This document shows positions 32,797 through 41,238 of a DNA stretch of 64,000 nt, piece after piece (the stretch's first letter is position 1; the number at the start of each line of letters is the position of its first letter). The stretch covers positions 19,083 to 83,082 of the forward strand of contig JBJFFZ010000141.1 of assembly GCA_051892195.1 (NCBI GenBank). Reading direction: 5' to 3'. The notes beneath the pieces were generated by a model that was not told the DNA's origin, did not search any database, and saw nothing but the letters and a program-made list of their open reading frames with translations. The translations under genes were made by a program, and so were the position numbers. The stretch comes from CAKQOE01 sp051892195 (GTDB taxonomy: Bacteria > Bacillota > Clostridia > Peptostreptococcales > Anaerovoracaceae).

Positions 32797-33528
32797 ATGT
32801 GTGAAATTACCGCGGTGACTGCGGGAAAAGGCGGCGCCGGAAAGACCATGGTGGCATCCAATCTGGCAGCCCTTCTGGCTATGACCGGTCAGAGGGTTTT
32901 ACTGATCGATATGAATGCCGGCCTCAGAAACCAGGACATCTGCCTTGGACTGGAAAATCAGGTAATCTTTGATCTTGCCGATGTAATCAGCGGGGTGTGC
33001 TCCATCCGCCGGGCCCTTATCAGGGATGAACGATTCGAATCACTGTATCTCCTGTCCGCATCCCAGAACATCGAAAAAGCCGATATTCAGGCGCCTCACA
33101 TGCGTCGTCTCTGCAGTCAGCTCAGCCCCCGGTTTGATCATATTATTATCGATGCCGCAGGGGGCCTTGGAAAGGAGTGGAAAGCTTCGGTGACAGCAGC
33201 CCACAGAGCGGTGATCGTAATGACACAGGAATACGTGGGGGTACGGGACACGGATACGGTGGATACAAAGCTGCGGGAAATGGGAATCCAGCGCCGGTAT
33301 GTGCTGGTGAACAGAGTTCGCAGCGAATATGCGGCCAGCGGCTTTTTTCCTTCCCTCAGTGAAATTGCGGAGGCTCTGCGCTCCAGGATCATCGGCGTGG
33401 TGCAGGACGATATCAACATCCATATTGCCATGAACAAAGGGGTTCCGGTGGTGTGCAAAAATGGAACCTATATCCGTAGAAACTTTGAAAGAATCCTGGG
33501 AAGGATCTTTGAAGAGGATGCGGAGTAA
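32797..33528 (+). CDS. minD: MinD-like ParA-family ATPase with altered switch residues
   Basis: Deviant-Walker ATPase aligned end to end with MinD. GKGGAGKT (10-17) keeps the signature Lys11, but Thr18 is Met. The switch I motif reads LLIDMNAGLRN, so the Asp40 of E. coli MinD is Asn here. The DSPAG motif is replaced by IIDAAGG. The C-terminal RRNFERILGRIFEEDAE is a possible short membrane-targeting helix. In related genomes minC, minD and minE commonly lie between mrdA and rodA, but neither minC nor minE is present here. Membrane cycling may differ from classical MinD, or it may serve another partner. RBS: GAAGGAG before ATG 32797. A terminator follows. Confidence 0.82.
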   Translation: MCEITAVTAGKGGAGKTMVASNLAALLAMTGQRVLLIDMNAGLRNQDICLGLENQVIFDLADVISGVCSIRRALIRDERFESLYLLSASQNIEKADIQAPHMRRLCSQLSPRFDHIIIDAAGGLGKEWKASVTAAHRAVIVMTQEYVGVRDTDTVDTKLREMGIQRRYVLVNRVRSEYAASGFFPSLSEIAEALRSRIIGVVQDDINIHIAMNKGVPVVCKNGTYIRRNFERILGRIFEEDAE

Positions 33529-33547
33529 ATCATTATATAATGCTCAT

Positions 33548-33600
33548 AAAAAAGACCGCAGGGGCCATCCTTTGAGAGGCCTCTGCGGTCCTTGTGTTTT
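33548..33600. terminator. Bidirectional terminator between minD and rodA
   Basis: Arms GACCGCAGGGGCC (33554-33566) and GGCCTCTGCGGTC (33578-33590), 13 bp with one G-U. On the minus strand T6 follows directly, and on the + strand a T-rich tail. It ends both convergent genes. Confidence 0.88.
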
Positions 33601-33646
33601 TTGTCTGAGAAAGGGTTCCAACCTTGAAGGGGGATGTGAGCCCGTC

Positions 33647-34759
33647 TTAAAAATTGATGATCTTTGATCTCTGTCCCACGCTGATTACCAGACCCAGGGA
33701 GATCATATTTGCCATGACGGAGGTTCCGCCGCAGCTGAGAAACGGAAGGGTAATTCCGGTAACCGGCATGATGCCGATGGTCATTCCGATATTTTCAAAA
33801 ATCTGAAAGAAGAACATGGCTCCAAAGCCTGCCGCAATGAGCATGCCGTACATATCCTTGGCCCGGTCCACCGTCTTGATGATCCGGTAGATAAACAGCC
33901 CGTAAAGGCCTATGACAAAGGCTCCGCCTAAAAATCCCAGTTCCTCGCCAATGACGGAAAAGATAAAGTCTGATTTTGCAACCGGAATGTTTCCCAGAGA
34001 TTTCTGGGTGCCCTGAAAAAGGCCTTTGCCTGTAAAGCCTCCGGAACCGATGGCGATCTTGGATCGCCACACCTGAAGACCCGTTCCTGCCAGATCCGCA
34101 TCGGGATGCAGAAAGGAATTGATCCGGTTTTTCTGGTGATCCGCAAGGAACTGATAGAGTATGGGCATACTTGCAATGGATGCGGCGGCGCAGCGCATAT
34201 AAAGCTTGAAATCCACTCCGGCAACATAAATCATGACAATCATCATGAACATGAAGACAAGGGCATTGCCCAGATCCTCCTTCATGATAAGAACCAGGAT
34301 CGGAGCCGGGTAGAGAACCGCCTTCACCAGTCCGCGGAACCGCTGCAGATCCGTCCGGTGCTCCGACAGGTATTTTGCGTAGCACAGGGTAAAAAGAATC
34401 TTTACAAATTCGCAGGGCTGAACGGTGGTGACACCCAGGTTGATCCAGGCCCTTGCACCGAATTTTGTCACGCCCAAAGGCGTGTAAACAAGAAGCATCA
34501 GGACGATGCAGAGAACATACATAATCCTGCTGATACTCTGATACTGTTCATAATCGATCAGCATGATTAAAAAAATAAAAACAGCACCGAGGAAAAATCC
34601 GATGAGCTGTACAACAATGTCTCTGTTTATTATGAAAGAATCTTCATAGGCAGTGCTGCCGATCATCACGATGCTCATCACTGCAAAGACAAATGGAAGC
34701 AGGAGCAGGATCCTGTCTGCATTTTTCATTGAATCTCTGAAGTAATTAATTGTCCGCAC
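33647..34759 (-). CDS. rodA: Peptidoglycan glycosyltransferase RodA (SEDS family)
   Basis: Polytopic SEDS glycosyltransferase that polymerises lateral wall glycan with PBP2. About ten membrane helices and the family signatures GARAWINLGVTTVQPCEFVKI, LIMKEDLGNALVF, the extracellular loop IGSGGFTGKGLFQGTQK..PVAKSDFIFSVIGEELGF, and the C-terminal GITLPFLSCGGTSVMANMISLGL are all present. It sits on the opposite strand to mreBCD-mrdA-minD. The start is unclear: the GTG at 34759 overlaps its own Shine-Dalgarno (GAGGAGGTG), while an ATT eight bases after AGGAGG is in frame, and the first ATG is ten codons in. Length about 370 aa. Confidence 0.93.
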   Translation of the reverse strand: MRTINYFRDSMKNADRILLLLPFVFAVMSIVMIGSTAYEDSFIINRDIVVQLIGFFLGAVFIFLIMLIDYEQYQSISRIMYVLCIVLMLLVYTPLGVTKFGARAWINLGVTTVQPCEFVKILFTLCYAKYLSEHRTDLQRFRGLVKAVLYPAPILVLIMKEDLGNALVFMFMMIVMIYVAGVDFKLYMRCAAASIASMPILYQFLADHQKNRINSFLHPDADLAGTGLQVWRSKIAIGSGGFTGKGLFQGTQKSLGNIPVAKSDFIFSVIGEELGFLGGAFVIGLYGLFIYRIIKTVDRAKDMYGMLIAAGFGAMFFFQIFENIGMTIGIMPVTGITLPFLSCGGTSVMANMISLGLVISVGQRSKIINF

Positions 34760-34772
34760 CTCCTCTGAATTC

Positions 34773-34801
34773 TTGACATCTGAGTCAAATCATTATAATA
34801 T
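34773..34801 (+). promoter_or_regulatory. Sigma-A promoter for rny
   Basis: TTGACA (34773-34778), 17-bp spacer, TAATAT (34796-34801). It overlaps the rodA promoter on the other strand face to face. Confidence 0.7.
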
Positions 34802-34821
34802 GAATAGGATGCGTATATCAA
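34792..34821 (-). promoter_or_regulatory. Sigma-A promoter for rodA
   Basis: On the minus strand TTGATA (34821-34816), an 18-bp spacer, TATAAT (34797-34792). Its -10 is shared with the spacer and -10 of the opposite rny promoter. Confidence 0.7.
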
Positions 34822-34927
34822 TAACTAATTCGTTTTATGCTTATTAATTTAAATACGATTTTTCGTTATAAACTGTATAAATCTGATTTAAAAAAACAAG
34901 AAGAAATGATCAAAAGAATATGGGGAG

Positions 34928-36484
34928 GTGAACGTTATTTTTTTAAAGGTATTACTTATTGTCATTGCCGTAATAGCAGCTCTTGCCATAGGCATTCTGA
35001 CCGGTTATCTGCTGAGAAAGTCGGTGGCGGAAAAGGCCATCGGATCTGCAGAGCAGCGAGCCAACAACATTATTCTGGATGCCGAAACGCAGGCTGATAC
35101 CATAAAGAAAGAGATTACGCTTGAGGCAAAAGAGGATGCGCACAGACTGCGCAGCGATGTGGACCGGGAGATCCGCGACAGAAGAAATGAGATGAACAGG
35201 CTCGAAAAGAGGCTGCTCTCAAAGGAAGAGTCCATCGATAAAAAGCTGGACAATATTGAAAAGAAAGAAGAAAGCATAGCGAATAAAGAGCAAACGCTCA
35301 AAGCAAAGGAACAGGAGCTGGACGGCTTCATCGAAAAGCAGATGAAGGAGCTGGAACGTGTTTCCGGATATACAAGTGAAGAGGCCAAGGCCATCCTTCT
35401 TCAGAATATGGAAAAGGAAATCCGTCATGATGCATCCGTCATGATCAAGGACATCGAAGCGAAAGCAAAAGATGAGGCAGAAAAGAAGGCCAAGGAGATC
35501 ATCACCGGCGCTATTCAGCGCTGTGCTGCAGATCAGGTTGCGGAGTCAACCGTATCGGTTGTCAATCTGCCGAACGATGAGATGAAGGGCCGGATCATCG
35601 GCCGTGAGGGGCGCAACATCCGTGCCATCGAGACGGCGACGGGCGTTGACCTGATTATCGATGATACTCCGGAGGCTGTGATTCTTTCCTGCTTTGACCC
35701 GGTAAGAAGAGAAATCGCCCGGATCTGTCTGGAAAAGCTCATTGTGGACGGCCGTATTCATCCGGCCAGAATCGAAGAGACTGTTGAAAAAGCCACAAGA
35801 GAGGTCAACAACTCCATCAAGGAAGCAGGCGAGCAGGCTACCTTTGATGTGGGGATCCACAATCTCCATCCGGAGCTGGTAAAGCTGCTGGGACGACTGA
35901 AGTACAGAACCAGTTACGGCCAGAATGTCCTTCAGCATTCTGTGGAGGTTGCCCATCTTGCAGGCCTTATGGCTTCTGAGCTGGGGCTTGATCCAAAGCT
36001 TGCAAAGAGAGCCGGTCTCCTGCACGATATCGGAAAGTCCATTGACCACGAGGTGGAAGGAACACACGTGGATATCGGTATGGATCTGCTGAAGAAGTAC
36101 AAGGAGAGCGAGGCTGTTATATGGGGGATGGCTGCACATCACGGCGATTATGAGCCGAAGAGTCTGGAAGCCGTTCTTATTACAGCGGCCGATGCCCTCT
36201 CAGCGGCAAGACCCGGAGCAAGAAGAGAAACACTGGAAACTTATATCAATCGATTACAGAAGCTTGAGGAAATCGCAAATACGACACCAGGTGTGGAAAA
36301 ATCCTATGCGATTCAGGCTGGCAGAGAGATCCGGATCATTGCCAGACCGGAAGAAAAGTCCGACGACGATATTCCGCTTCTGGCAAGAGAGATCAGCAAG
36401 AAGATCGAAAGCGAGCTTCAGTACCCTGGTCAGATCAAGGTCAATGTAATCCGAGAAACAAGAGCTATCGAATACGCAAAATAG
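34928..36484 (+). CDS. rny: Ribonuclease Y
   Basis: Membrane-anchored endoribonuclease that starts mRNA decay in Gram-positive bacteria. Order of parts: N-terminal membrane helix (LLIVIAVIAALAIGILTGYLL), a long charged coiled coil (about 30-190), KH domain (GRIIGREGRNIRAIETATGV) and HD domain (HSVEVAHLAGLMA... GLLHDIGKS, then AAHHGDYEP). Length 518 aa is standard. The GTG at 34928 overlaps the Shine-Dalgarno GGGGAGGTG; an in-frame ATT eight bases past GGGAGG could be the real start, giving MFLKVLLIVIAV. Divergent from rodA. Confidence 0.95.
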   Translation: MNVIFLKVLLIVIAVIAALAIGILTGYLLRKSVAEKAIGSAEQRANNIILDAETQADTIKKEITLEAKEDAHRLRSDVDREIRDRRNEMNRLEKRLLSKEESIDKKLDNIEKKEESIANKEQTLKAKEQELDGFIEKQMKELERVSGYTSEEAKAILLQNMEKEIRHDASVMIKDIEAKAKDEAEKKAKEIITGAIQRCAADQVAESTVSVVNLPNDEMKGRIIGREGRNIRAIETATGVDLIIDDTPEAVILSCFDPVRREIARICLEKLIVDGRIHPARIEETVEKATREVNNSIKEAGEQATFDVGIHNLHPELVKLLGRLKYRTSYGQNVLQHSVEVAHLAGLMASELGLDPKLAKRAGLLHDIGKSIDHEVEGTHVDIGMDLLKKYKESEAVIWGMAAHHGDYEPKSLEAVLITAADALSAARPGARRETLETYINRLQKLEEIANTTPGVEKSYAIQAGREIRIIARPEEKSDDDIPLLAREISKKIESELQYPGQIKVNVIRETRAIEYAK

Positions 36485-36518
36485 AGCAGGCAGCATAGTT
36501 CATTATATCGGAAAAATC

Positions 36519-36552
36519 TGCAGGGGGTGGCCAAAGGCCGCCCCTGCTCTTG
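36519..36552 (+). terminator. GC-rich hairpin after rny (weak terminator)
   Basis: CAGGGGGTGGCC (36521-36532) pairs with GGCCGCCCCTG (36536-36546) around AAA. Only TCTTGT follows, so termination may be partial. Confidence 0.45.
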
Positions 36553-36616
36553 TAGTGTGAAAAGTTTTCTGCAGCAAAATACTGCAGCGTAGATCATGGA
36601 AAAGGGAAATCAGAAA

Positions 36617-37795
36617 ATGCACGTATATCTGGATAACAGTGCAACCACAAAACAGAGTCCGGAAGTAATCCGGACCATGGTGCGGATTATGGAGGAACAG
36701 TATGGAAATCCGTCGTCCCTTCACCGCATGGGCGTTGAGGCCGAAAAAGCGGTAAAATCTGCACGAAAGAAGCTTGCAGCAGCTGCAGGCGCAAGAGATG
36801 AAGAAATCTATTTTACCTCCTGCGGAACAGAATCAGACAACACGGCGATTTTTGGCGCATGCAGAATGCTTGGCAGACAGGGAAATCATATAATTACTTC
36901 CGATACAGAGCATGCCGCTGTGCTGGAAAGCTTCAGGCGGATGAAGCAGGAGGGCATGGAGGTCACCATTCTGGAGACTGATGAAGAAGGCTTTGTACGG
37001 ATGGACAGGCTGGAGGACGCACTGAACGATCAGACCATTCTGGTATCCGTCATGCATGTCAACAATGAATCCGGTGCAATTCAGCCTGTGAGAAAGATCG
37101 GAGAACTGATCCGCAAGAAAGCGCCAAAGGCATTGTTTCACTGCGACGCAGTGCAGTCCTTTGGAAAGCTGCCGGTACAGGTTCACGAAAACGGCATCGA
37201 TCTGCTCAGCGCCAGCGCCCACAAGATTCACGGACCGAAAGGCATGGGCATGCTGTATGTGAGAAAGGGAATCCATCTGCCGCCGTACCTGTGCGGAGGC
37301 GGTCAGGAAAGCGGCATGCGCTCCGGAACCGAAAACGTTCCGGGAATCGCAGGCTTTGGTGTGGCTGCAGAGGCAGCATTTACGAACATGGAGAAGAACC
37401 TTGCGTATGTGGGGGCCCTGAAGGACCATCTGCTTGCAGGCATCCGGGCAAATATTCCGGATATTCTGGTCAACAGTCCGGAGCATGACTGTCTGCCCCA
37501 TATACTCAATATCAGCTTTCTGGGAACCCGTGGGGAGGTACTGCTGCACATGCTGGAACAAAGCGGCATCTTCGTTTCCACAGGCTCTGCCTGTTCCTCC
37601 CACGGAAAAGGGGGAAGCCATGTTCTTGCGGCTATGGGGCGCAGTCCTCAGGAAATTGAAGGGGCAGTCCGATTCAGTCTGTCGCCGTACAACACCCTGG
37701 AAGAAATGGACTATGTGCTGGAAAAACTCACAGAGGCGGTGAAGGATCACCGGAAAATGATGTCCATTGCGGCGGGAGCAAAAAGGAGAAGATAG
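36617..37795 (+). CDS. Cysteine desulfurase (NifS/IscS family)
   Basis: PLP enzyme that takes sulfur from cysteine as a protein persulfide. YLDNSATTKQSPEV at the N-terminus, TSCGTESDN, DTEHAAV, the PLP-lysine motif SASAHKIHGPKGMG near residue 200, RSGTENVPGI, and the active-site Cys loop STGSACSSHGKGG near residue 325. The ATG at 36617 (MHVYLDN) has AAAGGGAAA upstream; an ATG seven codons earlier lacks a site. thiI begins two bases after the stop, so this enzyme most likely supplies sulfur to ThiI for 4-thiouridine, as NifZ does in B. subtilis. Confidence 0.94.
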   Translation: MHVYLDNSATTKQSPEVIRTMVRIMEEQYGNPSSLHRMGVEAEKAVKSARKKLAAAAGARDEEIYFTSCGTESDNTAIFGACRMLGRQGNHIITSDTEHAAVLESFRRMKQEGMEVTILETDEEGFVRMDRLEDALNDQTILVSVMHVNNESGAIQPVRKIGELIRKKAPKALFHCDAVQSFGKLPVQVHENGIDLLSASAHKIHGPKGMGMLYVRKGIHLPPYLCGGGQESGMRSGTENVPGIAGFGVAAEAAFTNMEKNLAYVGALKDHLLAGIRANIPDILVNSPEHDCLPHILNISFLGTRGEVLLHMLEQSGIFVSTGSACSSHGKGGSHVLAAMGRSPQEIEGAVRFSLSPYNTLEEMDYVLEKLTEAVKDHRKMMSIAAGAKRRR

Positions 37796-37797
37796 AA

Positions 37798-38988
37798 ATG
37801 CAGGAAAAAAATACATTTATTGTAAGATGCGGAGAGGTTGCCCTCAAGGGCATGAACAAGCCGTATTTTGAACGTATGCTGGTGGAACGGATCCGCAAGG
37901 TGCTGAAGAAGTACGGAAGCGGAATCGAAGTAAAGCGTCAGGAGGGTCTGATCTTTGTCTACGCTCCGCAGGAGCTGGGGGTTGACGGAGTCATCGCAGA
38001 TATTTCAAAGGTATTTGGCGTAGCTTCCGTGAGCCATGCTCTGGAAACGGCTTCCGATATGGAAGCCATCGGAAAGGCCGCCGGCGAATATATGCTGGAC
38101 CTGATGCAGAAGCGGAATTTTACCACCTTCAAGGTGGAAGCAAAGCGGGCCGACAAGAGCTTTCCGCTGGAGTCTCCGCGAATCGCAAAGGAGATCGGAG
38201 GCAGCGTGCTGAAAGCCTGTAAGGTGCTGAAGGTGGATGTGCACCATCCGGAGGCGGTGCTTTACGTCAATGTCAGAAAGACCGGGACGTTTATCTATGC
38301 AGATAAGATCAAGGGCTTCGGAGGGCTTCCTCTGGGGACCAACGGCAAGGGTCTCATTCTTCTGTCCGGGGGCATCGACAGCCCTGTGGCAGCGTGGATG
38401 ATGGCAAAGCGGGGCATGCTGATCGAGGCGGTTCACTTTCATTCTTATCCGTACACCAGTGAGCGTGCCAGAGAAAAGGTCCACGACCTGGCACGGATCA
38501 TCGCCGGCTACTGCGGGCGGATCAAGGTGCATTCCATCAATCTTCTGGAGATTCAGCAGGCCATCGGGGAAAACTGCCCCGAGGATGAGATGACCATTCT
38601 GTCCAGACGCTTTATGATGATGATTGCAGAACGGGTGGCGGTGCGCAACGGCTGTGATATGCTGATTACCGGTGAAAACATCGGTCAGGTGGCCAGTCAG
38701 ACGGTTCAGGGACTGGTGGTGACAGACAATGCAGTTCAGATGCCTGTGATGCGTCCTCTGATCGCCCTGGACAAGGTGGATATCATGGAGATTGCCCAGA
38801 AGATCGGCACCTTTGAAACGTCCATTCAGCCTTTTGAAGACTGCTGTACGGTCTTTCTTCCAAAGCATCCGGTGACAAAGCCGAAGCTTGAACGGATACT
38901 GGAGTCCGAATCGAAGCTGGATGTGGAGGGTCTGATCCAGTCTGCACTTCAAACAAGAGATACTGTTGTAATCGAACCAGAGCTGTAA
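37798..38988 (+). CDS. thiI: tRNA 4-thiouridine synthase ThiI
   Basis: ATP-dependent tRNA sulfurtransferase making s4U8. The N-terminal ferredoxin-like and THUMP regions (about 1-165) precede the PP-loop LILLSGGIDSPVAAWMMAKRG near residue 185, then HFHSYPYTSERAREKV, ITGENIGQVASQT and DCCTVFLPKHPVTKP. The rhodanese extension of enteric ThiI is absent, as in Bacillus; with 396 aa it matches that shorter form. It follows the desulfurase by two bases, with GGAGAAGA as ribosome binding site, and the two form a functional pair. Confidence 0.96.
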   Translation: MQEKNTFIVRCGEVALKGMNKPYFERMLVERIRKVLKKYGSGIEVKRQEGLIFVYAPQELGVDGVIADISKVFGVASVSHALETASDMEAIGKAAGEYMLDLMQKRNFTTFKVEAKRADKSFPLESPRIAKEIGGSVLKACKVLKVDVHHPEAVLYVNVRKTGTFIYADKIKGFGGLPLGTNGKGLILLSGGIDSPVAAWMMAKRGMLIEAVHFHSYPYTSERAREKVHDLARIIAGYCGRIKVHSINLLEIQQAIGENCPEDEMTILSRRFMMMIAERVAVRNGCDMLITGENIGQVASQTVQGLVVTDNAVQMPVMRPLIALDKVDIMEIAQKIGTFETSIQPFEDCCTVFLPKHPVTKPKLERILESESKLDVEGLIQSALQTRDTVVIEPEL

Positions 38989-39033
38989 TTATTGCAGATA
39001 TAAGCGGAGCTGTCCGGGAAAGCAGGTGAAGTC

Positions 39034-39750
39034 ATGCCGCCAAAGGCAAAATATACAAGGGAAGATATTTCAGAGGCCGCCTTTCAGATGACCAGAACAA
39101 TGGGGATCCAGTCTGTTACAGCCAGAGAGCTGGGACGTTATATGGGAACCTCATCAAGACCGATCTTTTCATATTTTACAGGAATGGAGGACGTAAAAAA
39201 ATCCGTAGAGGAAAAAGCCAGGGCCATGTACCGGGAATACATGGTAAAGTGCCTGGAAATGTCCATTCCGTTTCAGGGAGCCGGCATGCAGCATATCCGG
39301 TTTGCTGCGGAACAGCCATATCTGTTTGAGCTGCTGTTTATGTCGCAGAATGACAGCAGGCCTTCCCTGTCCCAGCTGCCAGACAGCCTTCAGATGGGAG
39401 ATGTGTACTCCATTGTGCGCAATTCCGTGATGGAATACTACGGGCTTAATGAAAAGGCCGCAGGCCGGATGTTTCTACATCTGTGGATTTACGGACACGG
39501 AATCGCATGCCTGTGCGCGGAGGGCATGTGCAGCTATACCGTAGAGGAGATCGCAGGTCTCTTCGCCGAACAGTGCGCCGGAATCCTGAAGCTTTTTAAG
39601 GAGGTTCCGGGCATGGAGGAGTGCATTTTTGATCCGGCAAAGGCATTTTCATCGATTCCGGGAGTCAGAAAACCGGATTTTACAAAAAAGAACCCTGCAG
39701 AAGATAAGATTGAGAGAAAGGAAAGGATGATGCAGCATGTCAGAGACTGA
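39034..39750 (+). CDS. TetR-family transcriptional regulator
   Basis: A 238-aa DNA-binding regulator. The N-terminal helix-turn-helix region reads KYTREDISEAAFQMTRTMG, SVTARELGRYMGTSSRPIFSYFTGMEDVKKSV, a TetR-type fold with the usual Phe/Tyr after the recognition helix. The rest is helical ligand-binding domain with three Cys in LHLWIYGHGIACLCAEGMC. The last 14 bases overlap the next gene (M18 aminopeptidase), which suggests co-expression and possibly control of that gene; the ligand is unknown. The start has AGGTGAAGTC upstream. A basic tail (KIERKERMMQ) ends the protein. Confidence 0.85.
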   Translation: MPPKAKYTREDISEAAFQMTRTMGIQSVTARELGRYMGTSSRPIFSYFTGMEDVKKSVEEKARAMYREYMVKCLEMSIPFQGAGMQHIRFAAEQPYLFELLFMSQNDSRPSLSQLPDSLQMGDVYSIVRNSVMEYYGLNEKAAGRMFLHLWIYGHGIACLCAEGMCSYTVEEIAGLFAEQCAGILKLFKEVPGMEECIFDPAKAFSSIPGVRKPDFTKKNPAEDKIERKERMMQHVRD

Positions 39751-41152
39751 AAAGACAGCAATTTCCGAAGAAGCGGACACAGAAGAAAAGAAGACAGAAA
39801 AAACCTGGAAAGGCCTTGATCACCAGCTGAAAAAGGAAATCATGGCCTTTGCCGATGGATATATGGAATTTCTCGATCAGGCAAAAACAGAGCGGGAAGC
39901 AGTAAAAACCATCCGGGAAATGGCGGAAGCCCGGGGCTTCCGGGATATCCGCAGAGCGGATTCTCTGCAGCCGGGGGACAAGGTTTACGGAATCAACAAG
40001 AACAAATCCATGTACCTTGCAGTGGTGGGAAAAGAGCCTCTTACGGAGGGCTTCAACGCAGTAGGAGCCCACATCGATGCTCCGCGGCTGGATCTGAAGC
40101 AGAACCCACTTTACGAGGACAGCGATATTGCCCTTCTGAAGACCCATTATTACGGCGGCATCCGCAAGTACCAGTGGACGGCAGTTCCTCTGGCACTCCA
40201 CGGCGTAGTTGCCCTGACCGACGGCTCTGTGGTGGATATCACCATTGGCGAGGAGCAGGATGAGCCTGTATTTCTGGTGACGGATCTGCTTCCGCATCTT
40301 GCGGCAAAGCAGAACGCAAAGAAGCTGGCGGAGGGCGTAACTGCAGAAAACCTTAATATCGTCTTCGGGTCCATTCCAAAGAAGGATACGGCAGGGGAGG
40401 CGGTAAAAGCAGCCATCCTGGACATTCTGAAAGAAAAATACGGCATGGAGGAAGAGGATTTTCACAGTGCAGAGATTGAAGCCGTTCCAGCAGCAAAAGC
40501 CCGTTCTCTGGGAATCGACCGGAGCATGGTGGCTGCCTACGGACAGGATGACCGGGTGTGCGCATATCCGTCCGTCATGGGAATCTTTGACGTGGAGGCA
40601 CCGGAACGTACTGCAGTGTGCCTGCTTTCCGACAAGGAGGAAATCGGCAGCGTGGGCAACACCGGCATGGAATCCAGAAACTTTGAGCTGTTTGTCATGG
40701 AGCTTTTGGAAAAGACGGGCATCATGAACCCGTATGCCCTTCAGCGGACCCTGTCCGCCTCCAGAGCCCTGTCTGCGGATGTGACGGCAGCCTTCGACCC
40801 AACCTATCCGGAGGTTATGGAAAAGCACAACGCAGCCTTTATGGGAAAGGGCATCAGCATCAACAAATACACCGGAGCCCGGGGCAAATCCGGAGCCTCC
40901 GATGCCAACGCCGAGTTTCTGGGCTTTGTGAGAGGCCTGTTCAAAGAGGCAGGCGTGGTATATCAGTCCTCCGAACTGGGAAAGGTAGACGAAGGAGGCG
41001 GCGGAACCATCGCCTATATTCTGGCAAACCGGGGCATGGATGTGGTGGACTGCGGAGTGCCCGTTCACTCCATGCACTCCCCTTACGAATCCGCAAGCAA
41101 ATACGATATCTACATGGCATATCAGGCATACAGGGCATTTCTGAAAAAATAG
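39737..41152 (+). CDS. M18-family aminopeptidase
   Basis: Zinc aminopeptidase of the M18 (aspartyl/leucyl aminopeptidase) family, cytosolic peptide degradation. Metal and catalytic motifs: GAHIDAPRLDLK near residue 110, LLSDKEEIGSVGNTGMESR near residue 295, DVTAAFDPTYPEVMEKHNAAFMGKG, and the C-terminal VDEGGGGTIAYILANRGMDVVDCGVPVHSMHSPYE, where the last His is a zinc ligand. Length 471 aa is typical. It overlaps the TetR gene by 14 bases. A short hairpin (CAGGGCTCCCGCCCTG, 41168-41183) lies after the stop without a T tail. Confidence 0.93.
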   Translation: MSETEKTAISEEADTEEKKTEKTWKGLDHQLKKEIMAFADGYMEFLDQAKTEREAVKTIREMAEARGFRDIRRADSLQPGDKVYGINKNKSMYLAVVGKEPLTEGFNAVGAHIDAPRLDLKQNPLYEDSDIALLKTHYYGGIRKYQWTAVPLALHGVVALTDGSVVDITIGEEQDEPVFLVTDLLPHLAAKQNAKKLAEGVTAENLNIVFGSIPKKDTAGEAVKAAILDILKEKYGMEEEDFHSAEIEAVPAAKARSLGIDRSMVAAYGQDDRVCAYPSVMGIFDVEAPERTAVCLLSDKEEIGSVGNTGMESRNFELFVMELLEKTGIMNPYALQRTLSASRALSADVTAAFDPTYPEVMEKHNAAFMGKGISINKYTGARGKSGASDANAEFLGFVRGLFKEAGVVYQSSELGKVDEGGGGTIAYILANRGMDVVDCGVPVHSMHSPYESASKYDIYMAYQAYRAFLKK

Positions 41153-41238
41153 AGAGGCTCAGGCCGGCAGGGCTCCCGCCCTGAAATACAACTCCGAGTT
41201 GCAGCGTGAGACAGGCTGCAGGAAAGGCAGAATACATA

